Assembly: GCF_947179515.1 (NCBI RefSeq)
Contig: NC_067473.1
Span: forward strand, 79,038,936 to 79,102,935
Length of the DNA stretch: 64,000 nucleotides
Source of the DNA: Apodemus sylvaticus
Lineage: Eukaryota; Chordata; Mammalia; Rodentia; Muridae
Direction of reading: 5' to 3'
A program made the translations under genes and the position numbers. Numbering within the stretch: the stretch's first letter is position 1; the number at the start of each line of letters is the position of its first letter. This document shows, piece by piece, positions 1-11,887 of this stretch. Under the pieces are notes generated by a model. The model saw nothing but the letters and a program-made list of their open reading frames with translations. It did not search any database and was not told the origin of the DNA.

Positions 1-1411
1 TGCCCTTACAAAGCCTGGACACTCTTTGCCTGGTCTCACTCCTGGGCAGGGATCTGTGCCTCTCTCTGCACATCTCTGCACACCTCTCCTGTTTGTTAGG
101 ACACTGGCCACTGCATCCAGGTCTTATATTGTTCCAGTGTAACTTCATCTTTACCCATTTTAGCTACAAATACCTTATTTGCATATAAGGTCCCATTCGG
201 ATATTCTGGATAGATATGAATTTTGGAGACTCTCTTATCTCACCAAAGCCACTTTGAGAAAGAAAACAAAGCTTACAGATTTGGATGCCTTGAAGAGATC
301 TGGGGAGGGCTACCTGTGATACAGACAAAACGAACTGAGTCTATTTTCCTATTGATAATGCCCAGTCTCTTAGCATCTTTCGCTGATGGACTATTGTTTT
401 TTGGAGAGACACATCTGCTGAATCTCCTGAGTGATTGTTTCTGGAAACCAGACTGCTGTGGAGAAGGTCGCCTTTGGATGGGCCCCCAGCCAGCTGTGTA
501 AGTACAGTTGGCAAAAACTGTGGAGAGGGAAGATTTTAATGTTGGCTTTTCCATAGAGACAAACAGATTCCTCCTCCACACAGTAGCATTTTCTTGTATC
601 CCTGGAAAATCTTTCTAAAGCCTTCCATAGTAATAGTTCCAAAACATTTGTCCCCCAGTGTCCATAACAGCAATGAACTTAGTAGTTAAAGAATCATAGA
701 TGTGACTTAAGGGGGAAGAATCCACCGATGCATGTGATGCCTTTAGCTGGTCTTTTGGTGCATGTACTCAAAAGAAGACAGAAATACAGGCTAGCAGGGG
801 ATCCTTTTCATCTCTGACTAGAATTTCTGAGGACAAAGATGAAAGCATTTAGGGTGACTGGTTGATCGATCATCAATTTCCTGGTCTCTTATGGTCTCTG
901 AACCCAAGTTTTCCTTGGCAGACCAGAGCATGGATCAGGCTAGGGTTGAGATCTAGAACCTGCTATTTGGTGATTCAGTCAAACAACTTAATCTTAGCTT
1001 TCTCATCCATAGATACTACCTTGCCTGGGTTTAAAGAGAATGACATGATCACCATATATGATCATATAAGCAGTAGTTATACAACACTGAGGGTCAGGAA
1101 GTCTGTAAGATGCTGGTTGTATGATTGCGGGTCTTACTGCTCTCTCCATACATTATAATGGTGTCTGGACTCCCCTAGAAGGCTTGCCCCTCACTGCCCT
1201 TGAGCTGGTGCTCAGCAGTGCCCCATATTCTCCAGTCAAGGAGCTGTATAGAGTAGTTTGTTTACACACATCTGGAGCAGGTAAACACAATTGCAACTTC
1301 CAGGCTTCCAGACTGGCTCTCATGCTAGTAGCTGTCACCAGCAAGATAAATGTTAAGGTAGAATGGGTACAAAAGGACCTCCTTTGCAGCAAGGTTTATG
1401 GTTCATGCACC
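1..1411. other. Unique sequence, no gene seen
   Basis: Mixed-composition DNA without a recognisable repeat. The open frames are short, overlap on both strands and lack homology I can recognise. It is probably intergenic. Confidence 0.5.
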
Positions 1412-1490
1412 ATCTTCAGTGTTCACAAGAAGCACTGCCACCAAGAAAAATATCTTCAGTGTGCACAAGAGCCACTGCCACTGAGATAAA
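1412..1490. repeat. Imperfect 40-bp tandem duplication
   Basis: ATCTTCAGTGTTCACAAGAA at 1412 and ATCTTCAGTGTGCACAAGAG at 1452 begin two adjacent copies with period 40. Both continue through CACTGCCAC. They differ at several positions, so the duplication is not very recent. Confidence 0.75.
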
Positions 1491-1721
1491 TGTGGAGTTA
1501 GGATCAACACAAGCTGATTAACCTTGTAGACAATCACACTCCTCTGGGCCTGTCTGGGCCTCTCCTCAGACTTGTCAAGACTGCTTGCCTTGCTCCTTTC
1601 AATATTATTGCCAATCTTTGACTGTGCCTTCTCACAGCTTGAAAAACAGTCTAGCGGTGCACAGAATAGAAATGTCAATCCTGCACACACTACATAGACC
1701 TGGGCTTGCTTAATAAACCAG

Positions 1722-1831
1722 AAGCCAGATTGGGTGGCACACACCTGTGATCCCAGGACTTCGGATGAAAGGCAAGAGGCTCACAGCTTCAAGGTCAGTC
1801 TGAGACACAGGAAGATTGTGTGTGAGAAATC
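1722..1831 (+). repeat. Degenerate B1-related SINE
   Basis: GGGTGGCACACACCTGTGAT followed by CCCAGGACTT, then a stretch resembling the B1 segment GAGTTCAAGGCCAGCCTGAG. It ends near an A-rich stretch at 1850. It is strongly diverged, so an old B1 or B4-type copy. Confidence 0.65.
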
Positions 1832-2614
1832 CATGAACCCCAAACAAAGAAAAAAAAATCTACTTAGGTACATCAAAACTTCCACTTGCAAAGATGAAAT
1901 TTAATTATTTTTAAGTGTGGTATTTTTAAAAGGAGGTAGGTGGAAAGATCCAGTCGAAATCCCCTGGCCCAGCTGTTCTGCACCTTAATCATAACCACTG
2001 AAGACTTTGTTACATGGGAGACAGGCACAGGTGGCAATAACCTTGTCATGAGGCACTGACAGGTGCCTGATAACTTGTTGAAGTGCTTCAGTCTTCTAAT
2101 ACTTTCTAAGGAGAGGGTACTTTCTAGGACCGGCCTCAGGCTGCACACTCCAAGGAAGTTGTGGATAATTACATGGTAATAATTTGTAGTAAGTGCTTTT
2201 ACTCACAGCATGATTATCTGTTCTCTGGATTGCTTGCCTCCTTATGCCTGGTTTGTGTAGGAAAACGACGTCCAAATCAATCTCTGTCTTTTAGAAGTGA
2301 GTCTATATTTCGCCGATGATCCAGATGGTTTAGTGCCCTTTGGCAGCAGATGTTAAGGCTTTTTCACAAAAGGCACATTTGTAGCTTCCCTCTGGCTATG
2401 GGGAAAGCTGGGAAACAAGATGTTGGAGGTTTAAGGATGAATTATAGGATTAATATCGATCTGGCCCCTATGGAGAATAGAGCTAGCCCTAGGTAAAAGC
2501 AAGAAAAATAGCCACAGCAATCATGTTTGGTGGGCTTATGGCACCTGCAACATCCTCATAGATGATGTCACCTCTGCAAGGTACACACTGAATGATTGTG
2601 AACCTGCTCTGATG
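1832..2614. other. Unique sequence, no gene seen
   Basis: AT-rich unique DNA. No exon-like frame or clear repeat was recognised. Confidence 0.45.
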
Positions 2615-2755
2615 CACGGGTCAGAGTCTGATTAAGGGCATGGTCTTGGGAGCGGGCTAATAGGGATTTGAATCCCAGTGAAGCCACTTGGCAGCCACAT
2701 GCCCTCAGCTGTGCTAATTCACGTCTCTAAGCTTTAGTCTTCTCTTGAATGTCAG
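2615..2755 (+). repeat. MIR-like SINE
   Basis: The order of MIR landmarks is kept: AGAGTCTG, then GGGATTTGAATCCCAGTGAA, then GCCACTTGGCAGCC, then a pyrimidine-rich end. MIRs are ancient mammal-wide tRNA-derived SINEs. Divergence is high, so the ends are approximate. Confidence 0.55.
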
Positions 2756-3487
2756 GCTTCCTTTTGTATTCTTGTCCCAAGACTCAAGAAAGAAAATAAT
2801 CTTTTCCCAATGTGTGCTACTATGTCCTGTTTGTCACTGTGTAATAACCTAGGCTATCTGACTATTACACTTGGGGAGGAGTGTGGAGGGCTTTTCTGAA
2901 TACAATCTACTGGACATTACAGTGACAAGACAGGTATCAAGAAAGGCTGAGACCATCAGGGAGTCCAGCAGCCTCTGAGAATGCTCATTCTATGGATGGT
3001 AAGGATGCCCATTCAGTGTACAGCAAGACTACACAGGTGATTTCTATATTCTTCCTGGAGGAGGATCTCAACAGGAAGATGAGGAGCACCGAGGGCTGTG
3101 AGTCCCGAAGAGCAGGCCCTTCTCTGTTTGTATGTTTGATCCAAACAGAAGAAGGGCTTCCCAACCCTTCACTCTCTCCTAAACTTAATTAATTTCAGGC
3201 CTTCTTACCAGACTAACAGGGCCATTTTCCTCCCCCAAGGATTTATAGACCCGTAACTGTTGCTAAGGGACTGAGAGTCACTCACAAGGCCCCATCCCTT
3301 CCCAAGAATATAGAGACAGTTAATGGTTGCTTAGGAAAGGAAGCATTTTCTTCAGTGGGTCAGCCACCCAAGCTCCTGTAAGTAACCTCGGGCAAACTTA
3401 CTGGGCCTCTAAGCTAAGTTTCTATTCTTTCTTTCTGTCATTGATGTCTTTTTATAAGGTGAGTGGGTGCTCGATTGTTCCTGCTTC
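2756..3487. other. Unique sequence, no gene seen
   Basis: There are a few short unrelated open frames (the longest near 2992-3192). None has an exon context or recognisable product. Confidence 0.45.
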
Positions 3488-3557
3488 GAAAGGAAAGAAA
3501 AAAAAAAGAAAAAGAAAAAAGAAAGGAAAGAAAAGAGAAAAAAAGAAAAAGAAAATA
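3488..3557. repeat. A/G-rich low-complexity tract (GAAA-type)
   Basis: About 70 bp of purines made of GAAAA and GGAAA words. It has no adjacent SINE body, so its origin is unclear. Confidence 0.9.
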
Positions 3558-4263
3558 ATCACATGACATAGGCCAATAGTAGGCTAGGCAAGGTGTTCCT
3601 GTGAAGCCCACCACACTCTTGAGTTAGTTTTTTTTTTTAAAAAAAAAAAACCTCACATTTGCAATCAACCTTTATGGCCTCACACACCCGTACTCTAGGG
3701 AAGTCAATGACTAGAACTACAAAGCATGATGGGACAGAGAGGAATGGCTACTGTGTGCAAGGCAGAGCCCAGCGAGGCGGCAGCACATCTACTCTTCTGA
3801 CATCAAGTTCTCTCTTCCCATCCCAAGCAGCCACGCCCTTCATCTCATTCAAAAGTCCTCCTGAAGCATGCAGCCTCCCTTGCAAATCTCCCACAGAGCG
3901 ATCATATCTCAGCACCGCACTCCATGTTCTAAAACTGTCAAAAACACATCCTCATGATGAATTGTTGCGGCTCGAGCTTGCTGCTTGCAGTTCCAGGACC
4001 GACGTGAAGGCCACAGTCTAATTACAAATTGTAAATCTGAGACACTGTACCGCCCAGCCATCTCCATGAGTCTCCATGAAGTCCAACTTTGGGAGGAAAA
4101 AATAAGGGAAGACTGAAATTGATCTAAAGATGGAGAGCGTGCTAAGAAACTGCCACACCTCATTTGGGTTGAAGTTTTCCCTGCAGCGTCTGAAGATGCT
4201 TCAATATAGTCACTTCTAATCAAGGTCATCAATGGGGGTGACTCTGGAAATTTTTTTCCTATT
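3558..4263. other. Unique sequence with a T11/A12 stretch
   Basis: It includes adjacent runs of T and A near 3629-3650, which could form a small hairpin, and otherwise unique DNA. The overlapping 120-aa and 107-aa frames on opposite strands look like chance. Confidence 0.45.
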
Positions 4264-4278
4264 CAGAAGTTTATTTTA

Positions 4279-4469
4279 GCTGGAGAGATGACTCAGCAGT
4301 TAAGAGCACTGACTGGTCTTCTGAAGGTACTGAGTTCAAATCCCAGCAACCACATGGTGGCTCACAACCATCCGTAATGGTATCTGATGCCCTCTTTTGG
4401 GGTGTCTGAAGACAGCTACAGTGTACTCAGATATTAATAAATAAATCATTTTTAAAAAAGAAAGGAATG
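4279..4469 (+). mobile_element. B2 SINE with 15-bp target-site duplication
   Basis: Full-length B2: GCTGGAGAGATGACTCAGCA at the head carries the tRNA-derived Pol III promoter. It is followed by AGTTCAAATCCCAGCAACCA (box B region), the CTCTTTTGGGGTGTCTGAAG segment and an A/T-rich tail. The flanks repeat CAGAAGTTTATTTTA exactly (4264-4278 and 4470-4484), proof of L1-driven retrotransposition. Low divergence suggests a fairly young copy. Confidence 0.95.
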
Positions 4470-4589
4470 CAGAAGTTTATTTTACTTAATTTATTTTAAG
4501 GTTTTCTATAATAAAGTTTATTTTTAAAGTCTATAAACTAAATATACATTTATTTTATTACTTTGTGTGTATTGTATGCACATATATAC

Positions 4590-4866
4590 TCATTCCTATG
4601 TGGAGACCAGAAGACAGACTCTTCTACCCTTCCCCCATTTCTCCGGAGCTGTCTACCTTAGTTTCCTGACATGGGGTCCCTCACTGGCCAGAAACTTGCC
4701 AAGTGTGCTAACCAGACTACCAATGGGTCTCAGGGACATGTCCCTCTCCTCAGGCCTGGAATTAGAAATGCATGCCTCCACAGCCAGCTGATAGCTTCTG
4801 TCCGTGAGTGCTCCCTCAGTTCTTCATGCATCCACACCGAGAACTCTACCAACCGAGCTCTCCCAC
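4590..4866 (-). repeat. Old rodent B4/RSINE-type SINE
   Basis: The + strand shows GTGGAGACCAGAAGACAGAC, then GGGTCCCTCACTGGCC, then CATGCATCCACACCGAGAAC and TCTACCAACCGAGCTCTCCC. These are the reverse complement of a tRNA/ID-type head joined to a B1-like body. It is diverged and the subfamily is uncertain. Confidence 0.55.
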
Positions 4867-5108
4867 GTTCCTCTGTTGCAGTTTTGACCACTAGTGTGAG
4901 AGTGACTACTGCCGTTTCCCATCATATATGCAGGCATTCCTGGCAAAGAACCAGATATTCCTACTCTGTATAGACAAGGACAACACTCAAGAAGTCAGAA
5001 TTCTTTATTAAAACTGCCCATCATTCCAGCCTGGAAATCTGTCCAGGGAATGATCAACATGTAAGTCTTATGGCTTCTAGGCAGGCTAACCAAGATGTAT
5101 CCTTTTAG

Positions 5109-5110
<2 letters not shown>

Positions 5111-5149
<39 letters not shown>
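5111..5149 (+). repeat. Poly(A) tract, 39 A
   Basis: An uninterrupted run of 39 A. No SINE or processed-pseudogene body was recognised directly upstream (TATCCTTTTAGCT), which makes it either an orphan tail or a slippage product. Its length is likely polymorphic and prone to assembly error. Confidence 0.9.
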
Positions 5150-5150
<1 letters not shown>

Positions 5151-6704
5151 GACCTTTGAGATCTTCATTTTCACACATTGGTCCTCTCTGTCCCCTCAAT
5201 GAAGCCAGCAGGATGTAATCTCATCTGTAGAAAGAAAGCCAGCTTCCAGCTGGGCTGTTGAATTGTAAGGAGTGGAAGGTTCTCCAGCTACTGAATGTTA
5301 CCCTTCTTTATTTCCAAAAGAATAATGAAGAGCTTTCTTTTCTCCTGTACCATATCCTGAGCACCCACTTAGCTTATGTGACAGGTCCACGAAGGAAAGG
5401 GAATAAACAAGATACGTTCCTGTGTAACCCAGCCACACCCACAGACCTCTGTGGGTGCTGTGTCCTTAGTCAGCTTTCCATTGTCCTTGTCCCGCCCCCC
5501 CCCAGGCCCCCCACCTCGTGTTAGGGAGCAACACGTGTGCCAACAGAAAACCCGCTGTTTCTCTATATTCAGAGCATCTCTGGAGAAAGATGGCGGTTTC
5601 TCAGTCACTAAGCCGAAGCGGCTTCCAGTTGGCTTTTCACGGTTCTTTGCTCCGTCTGTTTCACGGGCTCTTCATTTATTTTGCTTCAAAAAAAAAATAT
5701 GGATACGCTACTGCGGAAATGTGAAGTGTTGCAATGGCCTCTTCTAGAAATTGACTGGGATTTGCATTTTACAAATGCCACAGACAGCAAGATGATTTTC
5801 CCCTCCTCCCCATAATGTTTCATTGTCGGTAAATATCCACTTCCTCCACCAGTGAAAAGCCACTCAGTGACCTGAATAGGACCTGGTGAGAGAAAACATA
5901 TTTTCAGTAACAGTGAGTTCATTTTTCTGCCAGAACAAATTAGTCAGTAGCTATCTCATGTCGCTGAGGTCTTGAAGAGGCACTTAGGAGGTGTTAAAAA
6001 GATCCTTCTACATAGATGATTAGAAATGGCGAGTGCTAATGCAAGAGCAATCTTTTCTGCTTTCCTGTTTCTTACTAAAATCATGTTTTCATTTGCAATT
6101 CCAGTCCTAAAGAGATGTCGTTTGAAAGAAGGTTTCAAAAAAAAAGAGCCAGAAATGGAGACTTATAATTTAGCCTGGAGATGAAGGCAGCATAGGGCCA
6201 GGGAGATGAGACCAGGACACCATGGGCTCATGCTTTTCCATTCCCATCTGCACTGCATCAGGCACTGCTGTGAGAGGGGGGGGGGGCAAACAGGAAGCTC
6301 CTTACAGTAGAGTATGCTAAAGCAGAATGAGTGCCTGAGTGGTGGGGGGAGGGGCTGTGTTCCATACCTGGCTTTCTTCTCTGGCATTTGGAGGAAAACA
6401 TAGTTTTGTGGCACACACTTAATTCTTGGGACCCCCTGTTCCCATCGCTGCATCTCAAAGAAATGAAAGTAGCCCTACGTTTCAGGGCTACTGAGAAGAT
6501 TAAGACACTGTGAACCAAACATCTGCGGCACATATAAAAACAGCCACTGTGGGCAAGAGCTTTGATGCTCAGAATTCAGGTAAGAACATTTCATTTGTGC
6601 AGCCTGGTTCTCACTACAGTTTACTGGGGCCACTTCAGCGTGGTCCACGTGATCTACTTCACATGAGTAGTACGCTGCTTTCTTTGGAGACAAACGGTTG
6701 GTGA
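5150..6704. other. Unique sequence, no gene seen
   Basis: Contains a C run near 5493 and an 11-G run at 6276-6286. The short frames overlap on both strands and none is convincing. Confidence 0.45.
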
Positions 6705-6925
6705 GAGGCATGGCTTTGAACTTGCTATGTAACTGAGAGTGGCCTTGAACTCCTGATCCTTTCTACCCCTGCTTCCAGAGTGTCAGGACTACAAGTCAAT
6801 GCCACCACACATGCGGTATTAACCGTGTGCTTTGGTGGGAAATCTATGTATGCACTGCCTTGTTGAACCTAGGTCTTGTGCATGCTAGGTAAGAGCTCCC
6901 CCGCTTAGCCGCATCCTCACTTCTT
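6705..6925 (-). repeat. B4 SINE (B1-like part plus ID-like head)
   Basis: The left half reads TTGAACTTGCTATGTAACTG, GGCCTTGAACTCCTGATCCT (reverse B1). The right half reads TGAACCTAGGTCTTGTGCAT, GCTAGGTAAGAGCTCCCCCG (reverse ID head). That order identifies a minus-strand B4. Diverged. Confidence 0.8.
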
Positions 6926-8273
6926 TACCTCAACTTTCTTTAAAGTTTGGGCCAGTAGACGTGACCACATTGTTAACAGTTTAATATAAAAGTGGTGCCG
7001 TGTAGTAGGATTTGATTTCACCCCTTTTAAATATTTACAGATGCTTAACTCTTAGATACTTTTGGCAGTCCAACAGATTTAAGCTCTCTGTAAACATTCC
7101 TTTGGGGGCTTTTTCTTTTATTCTGATAGTAAAACCTAGTAGGGGAATGCGAATTAAACCTGATTCCCAAATAAGATATCCTGCGGCAATTGAAATATCC
7201 TGTGTGCTTATTATCCCCTGTAAAGTACACTTCACCCCAGGGAATCTGCTGTAAGAGAAAATTAAAACCCAGCTGCCCGTTTTAAAGCCCATTAAGTCAT
7301 TACGTGGCTCTTCAGAATCCCTAGCCTCATTTTCCTGGTGGGCAACAGAGCACAGCTTCTCTGTCCAGCCCAGAGGAAGAATATTGAAGACTCCTGCACG
7401 GAGCGTCTTCGTGCTAATCCTGGAAATTTAGACCCAAGACTGACTCTGGGCATCACCCAGTTTCTTCCATTTGAGCAGAGAAGAGAAATGAGTGCAGAAA
7501 ATATCTAATGGTGTTTGCAAGATCCACAGCTGGTTAGAAGCGGAGTGCAGGTCGAGGGCCCATCAATGCCGTATTCTGAATGAACATGGTCCTGATGGTG
7601 GCTGCTCGTGCTTCCCATAGTGCATTGAGGATGGCAGGACTAGGCAACTGTCTGGGTTGGTAGCTGTGTGGAGAGGTAGAACACAATGAGTCATCTAGGC
7701 ACACTCTTTCTGTGACTGGAGTTGTTCAGGTGAGAGCACAGGCCCTGGTGACCCTTACAAGCTGGGCTTGAGCACTGTGTCCTCAATAGAAAGAAGAAAT
7801 AGTGGAAAGCAGAGAAAGGAGATTAAGTCTGTATGACCACACTGAGAAGAGTAAAGAGTTCTAGTGACTTCCCTGAGTCTACCTTAAGAGTGCTCATTAG
7901 AGGTTTAATGGAATGCAGGCCATGAGGTATGTATTACTGAGCAACCCTGGTTAGGGTCTCATCCCATCCATCCCGGTCTGGGCTCCAGTCTCTCTGCAAG
8001 ACGGCCCCACAAGATGTCAGAACTATGTGGCCTCTCTTCGTGGGAGACAAATTCTTCCTATGGCTGCCAGAGTCTCCGGAGGAAATTCCAGTTCCTGTGG
8101 GATCACTGTGTCAGTAGTCTGATCCCAGCGGGCTGGACACAGGTATCTCTCTTTATAGCACCTTTGCTCCTTCTAGGTTACATTCATGTGTGTGGCTACC
8201 TCAGCCTCCAGCAGCTACCTCTGCCAGCTTCCTTACTATGTCACCTGGCAGGAGGAGAAGCCTGTCTGTAAAC
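6926..8273. other. Unique sequence; candidate conserved block near 7000-7320
   Basis: There is no repeat in most of this stretch. The part at 7000-7320 is AT-rich, without simple repeats, and has three overlapping frames open on both strands. That pattern could be chance or a conserved non-coding element. No exon was recognised. Confidence 0.4.
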
Positions 8274-8466
8274 CAGCAGTTCCCAAGCTATGGGTCTCAG
8301 ACCCTTTGGCAAACCTCTGTCTCCAAAACCACTTACATTATTCATAACAATAACAAAAGTACAGTGGTTATGAAGCAGCAACAAAAATAATTTTATGGTT
8401 GGGGGTCCCCACGACATGAGAAACTGTATTAAAGGGGCCCTACCTTAGGAAAGTTGAGAACCACTG
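8274..8466. mobile_element. URR1-like hAT-Charlie MITE
   Basis: The ends are inverted: CAGCAGTTCCCAAGC at the left and GTTGAGAACCACTG at the right, both resembling the hAT terminus CAGTGGTTCTCAAC. The body carries ATAATTTTATGGTTGGGGGT. This fits the rodent non-autonomous URR1 DNA transposon. It has no coding capacity, and the target-site duplication is not obvious. Confidence 0.85.
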
Positions 8467-8511
8467 CTATAGTTGGCCTGACGAGGCCAGTCATTTAATT
8501 CAACACGTTTT

Positions 8512-8714
8512 GTTTTACACAGGGTTCAAGTATCCTGGGCTGGCCTTGAACTTGCTATGTAGCTAAAGATGATATTGAACTTCTGATCTCCCTGCTTCCA
8601 CCTTTCAAGTGCTGGGATAGCCTACCGGTACCACTATGTCCTGTTTGATCTGTGGTGGAGATTGAACCCAGAGTGCCACAGGCTACCTACTGACTAAGCC
8701 AAATGTGCAGCCCA
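8512..8714 (-). repeat. B4 SINE
   Basis: Reverse B1-like part (GGCCTTGAACTTGCTATGTA, CAAGTGCTGGGATAGCC) followed by a reverse ID-like head (GATTGAACCCAGAGTGCCAC, TACTGACTAAGCCAAATGTG, CAGCCC). Moderately diverged. Confidence 0.8.
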
Positions 8715-8956
8715 TCTGCATGGTACTTAGTGTTTAAATATTACTCAGTTGGCTTCCATCTATCATTTGTTGTCTAAAACTCTCTATTGAGCACCAGCAG
8801 TGTGTGAAGAATCACACATTCAATGGTGGCAGTCACACCTGAGCTGTGTATTTTGAAAATATGTGAGACTCTAAGGTTATTTTACTTGCCTCATAATCTT
8901 TCTGTGGAGTCTTTGGCTCTGCTGAATGACAAACAAGGTCACTATCATATTCCTCA

Positions 8957-9028
8957 TCCTTATTTTTCTATTTTTTATTATTTATATTAGTATTAATATT
9001 TATTATTATTATTATTTATATTATTTCT
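8957..9028. repeat. AT-rich (TTA)n-like low complexity
   Basis: Irregular TTA and ATT words, such as TTATTATTATTATTATT near 9001. Confidence 0.85.
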
Positions 9029-10220
9029 ATCATAGGCTAGTTTGGGCAACAAGCAAGCCCAGGAGTTGATCCATGTTTATACCTAGTTAGTGAAGAACAA
9101 CCTCTTTCCCCTTTAGCTGTGATTGTTCTAGAGAACAATCTAGAAGAGAGTCAGATACAATGAGGATCCAAATGGGGTACTTGGGAAAGATATTTTCATT
9201 CTGAAAAGTACAGAGATACAAGAACCGTGACATCCTCTAACACGGATTCCTAATTTGGAGATTTTATGGGAAGCCTGCTGTTGTAGTAGCCATCTGGTGG
9301 CCACAGGGAGGAACAGCTCATAGATTGGAAGATAGCAGAGATGGAACCAGAGTTCTTAAAGAGAATTTTTAAAGCCAGCAAATCCACTCTGTCATTTGAC
9401 TTCTTTATCACATTCAGATGATGGTGTAACAAATCAGTAGCCTTTACTGTAGAACTGGAATTGTGTTTATAAATATGTCAATCTTGAGATAACACTAGGA
9501 AACATTCCATTTCCTTAAGCTTTCCTCTGTCCTTGAGGGTTTCTTCCTTTTTAAAATTCTATCATCCTTCTTCTAACTCTGTGAACTTATTTTCTATAGA
9601 AATGCTTTGGCTGGCTGACTTGTGAGATGTTATCTTAAGCTCCCTTCAGCCTTATCTCCTGTTTCCTGCCTAACTATCTTTCCGCCTATGATTAATAAGA
9701 TAGGAGAAGCTGTTTGCAGTTAGGAGAAAAAAACTGAAATGTTTTCAACCTCAGTGATGGGCTTTTCCTCCCACTCAGTGATATAGATATAAACCAGATT
9801 AGACCAGATTAAAAGTACATAAAGACAGGTTTGTTAGACACTTTGTTCCTTTGATCTAACTTGCCATTGTATTGACAAAAGTTGTTTATACTTTTTTGCA
9901 CTTTGAAACGTCTATGCACAAATCCCATAACAGCTCTGTGACTGGCCGATTATGTCCGCACTGCCCCACCCGCCTCCACTTGCTCTTCTTGATCTCCACT
10001 AACAAGATGTTTATCTCAAGGACATTGTTTGGTTTGTGTCTTCTTCTGTTTCCTCTACTTTTTTGAACCTATGGAGAATATTTATGATAGTTTTTATAAT
10101 GTTCTTAACAGATGATTCTGTGGTCTATGTTATGTTTTGTTCTGTTTCTTTGGATTGGTTTTTATTAGAATATAAGTACTGCTCTTCCATCTCTTCCATT
10201 TTGCATGTGTAAATTGTTAG
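9029..10220. other. Unique AT-rich sequence, no gene seen
   Basis: Contains a small hairpin at 9122-9139 (ATTGTTCT/AGAACAAT arms, 2-nt loop). No exon or clear repeat was recognised. Confidence 0.4.
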
Positions 10221-10262
10221 TCTCTCTCTGTGTCTCTCTGTCTCTCTCTGTCTCTCTGTCTG

Positions 10263-10324
<62 letters not shown>
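10221..10324. repeat. Compound (TCTCTG)n/(TC)n/(AC)n microsatellite
   Basis: TCTCTG and TC units run to 10298 and pass directly into (CA)13. The apparent open frames over it are low-complexity translation. Confidence 0.95.
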
Positions 10325-10328
<4 letters not shown>

Positions 10329-10329
10329 C

Positions 10330-11230
10330 TGCACAGTCTATTGAGTCAGTTTAATGTTATTTATGTACTCGTGTTTATGGCTGACCAGTTGGGATTAGAC
10401 AGTCTATCAGGAAGCTCCTCCCTGATAAAGACTGATTCCCCCTCTCTCAGTAGCCATTCATAGCCTGTAGCTCTTCATCTAGGAGTAGGGTCTCATGAAA
10501 TTTCTCTTGTTCACATTGGTGTGTTGACTGATGCTGTCATTATACAGATCTTGTTTAGGCAATTACGTTGTTCAGATGTCATAAGTACAGCTTTCTTGCC
10601 ATGTCCAAACGACACTGTTTTGTACCTGGTACCCTGGTCCTCTAAATTTACAACCTTTCCAACCACTCCGCTGCAATGTTTCCTGAGCCTTTGTAGGGTC
10701 ATGTTGTAGATGTAGCTATTGAGGTTGGACATCCTGGGTTCTTTAGTCTCTGTAACTTGACCAGTTGTGGGTCTCTGTCATTGTTTCTATGTGTTACACA
10801 AAGAAGCACCTTTGATGAGAGAGACCTACATGGTTTTTTTTTTTTTTTTTTTTTTTTTTTAGACAACCAATTGGGAGTGATTTGTGATGCCCATCTATTC
10901 CTTAGTGTCTGGCCATTCTTGAAGGACCATACCTTAAAGAAAACTGACTGTCCCTCTCTGTGAGCTACCTATGACTCCTCTGTTAGAGGTGGAACTCAAG
11001 AGCAACTCCCCACTCCACTGCCTGGCTTGATCTTGTGCAGCTTTTGCATGGATGGCCACAGCTACTGAGTGAAGTGCAGTGCCTCTGTTGTGTCCAGAAG
11101 CTTCACTCTGGTTCCCCCAAACCTCTATCTCGTACAATCTTTGTCTTCTCTTCCTTCATGGTCTCTTGGTTCATATGTAAGTCTCTTGTCTTGAAGACTT
11201 TAGGAGCCTCTACTACTTCACATTAGCTTG
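10330..11230 (-). repeat. Old L1 (Lx-like) 3'-region fragments with an internal T27
   Basis: Blocks such as ACAACCTTTCCAACCACTCC, GTTTCCTGAGCCTTTGTAGG and GACCAGTTGTGGGTCTCTG match a sequence commonly seen, in reverse, in rodent L1 3' regions. A second, related block lies right of the T27 run (10834-10860) and includes CTTGATCTTGTGCAGC. The T run suggests the poly(A) end of a minus-strand insertion. Family assignment is from memory, and the two blocks may be separate copies. Confidence 0.5.
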
Positions 11231-11887
11231 TTTTCTAAAACAACGTGCAGATCTCCTCTCCAGCCAGCAGTATACAAATGTTTTTGTTTCTATTTCTGTA
11301 CTGATGATGGCTTTCAGACTATAGAATTCTGCCAATTAGGTGGAAATTTTACTATCTGTGGAAACTGTTAGTTTTTCTTAAACTAGAAACTTAAACTTAG
11401 AAGCTGTCCACTTGCTCCCATATCCTCTACCAATCACATATGGAAAGAAGAATTGCACTTTTTGGTCCACTATGGGTTTATATGATTTGTATTGGGCAAT
11501 GAGTATGGCCACTACCAAATTAGAGCAATTGCTTAATAATGTGAATATGCCCATGGCTCTTTTTCCTCTGACAAGAAGGCCTTCTACATTCTGCTGAATA
11601 ACCTGAGAATACGAAAAGCTTAGTGATCAGAACCTTATAGTTGATCTAAGTGGGTATTGGTGGGACATAAGATTTTGTTGGTATTGGTATAAAATGTTGT
11701 ATTACCATGTTTTGAATACTCCATTTCTGATTATTAATTAGCATGTTTTGATATCTTCATGGCCTTTGTTTTATCTTTGTTACTTAGCCTACTTTTAAAT
11801 TGAAAAATGCATGAAACTGTTAAAGAATAAAAATAAATAAAAAACAATTTTAAAAAGAACATTTTAAACATGTGTCTTATTTGGTAT
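11231..11887. other. Unique AT-rich sequence, no gene seen
   Basis: It may be a continuation of degenerate L1 material, but I cannot anchor it. It ends in an A-rich stretch (AATAAAAATAAATAAAAAAC) near 11826. Confidence 0.35.

Noticed and set aside
4279..4469. tRNA gene from box A/box B sequence
   Set aside because: The Pol III boxes belong to the tRNA-derived head of a B2 SINE; no cloverleaf with intact anticodon stem was seen. The same applies to the ID, B3 and MIR copies.
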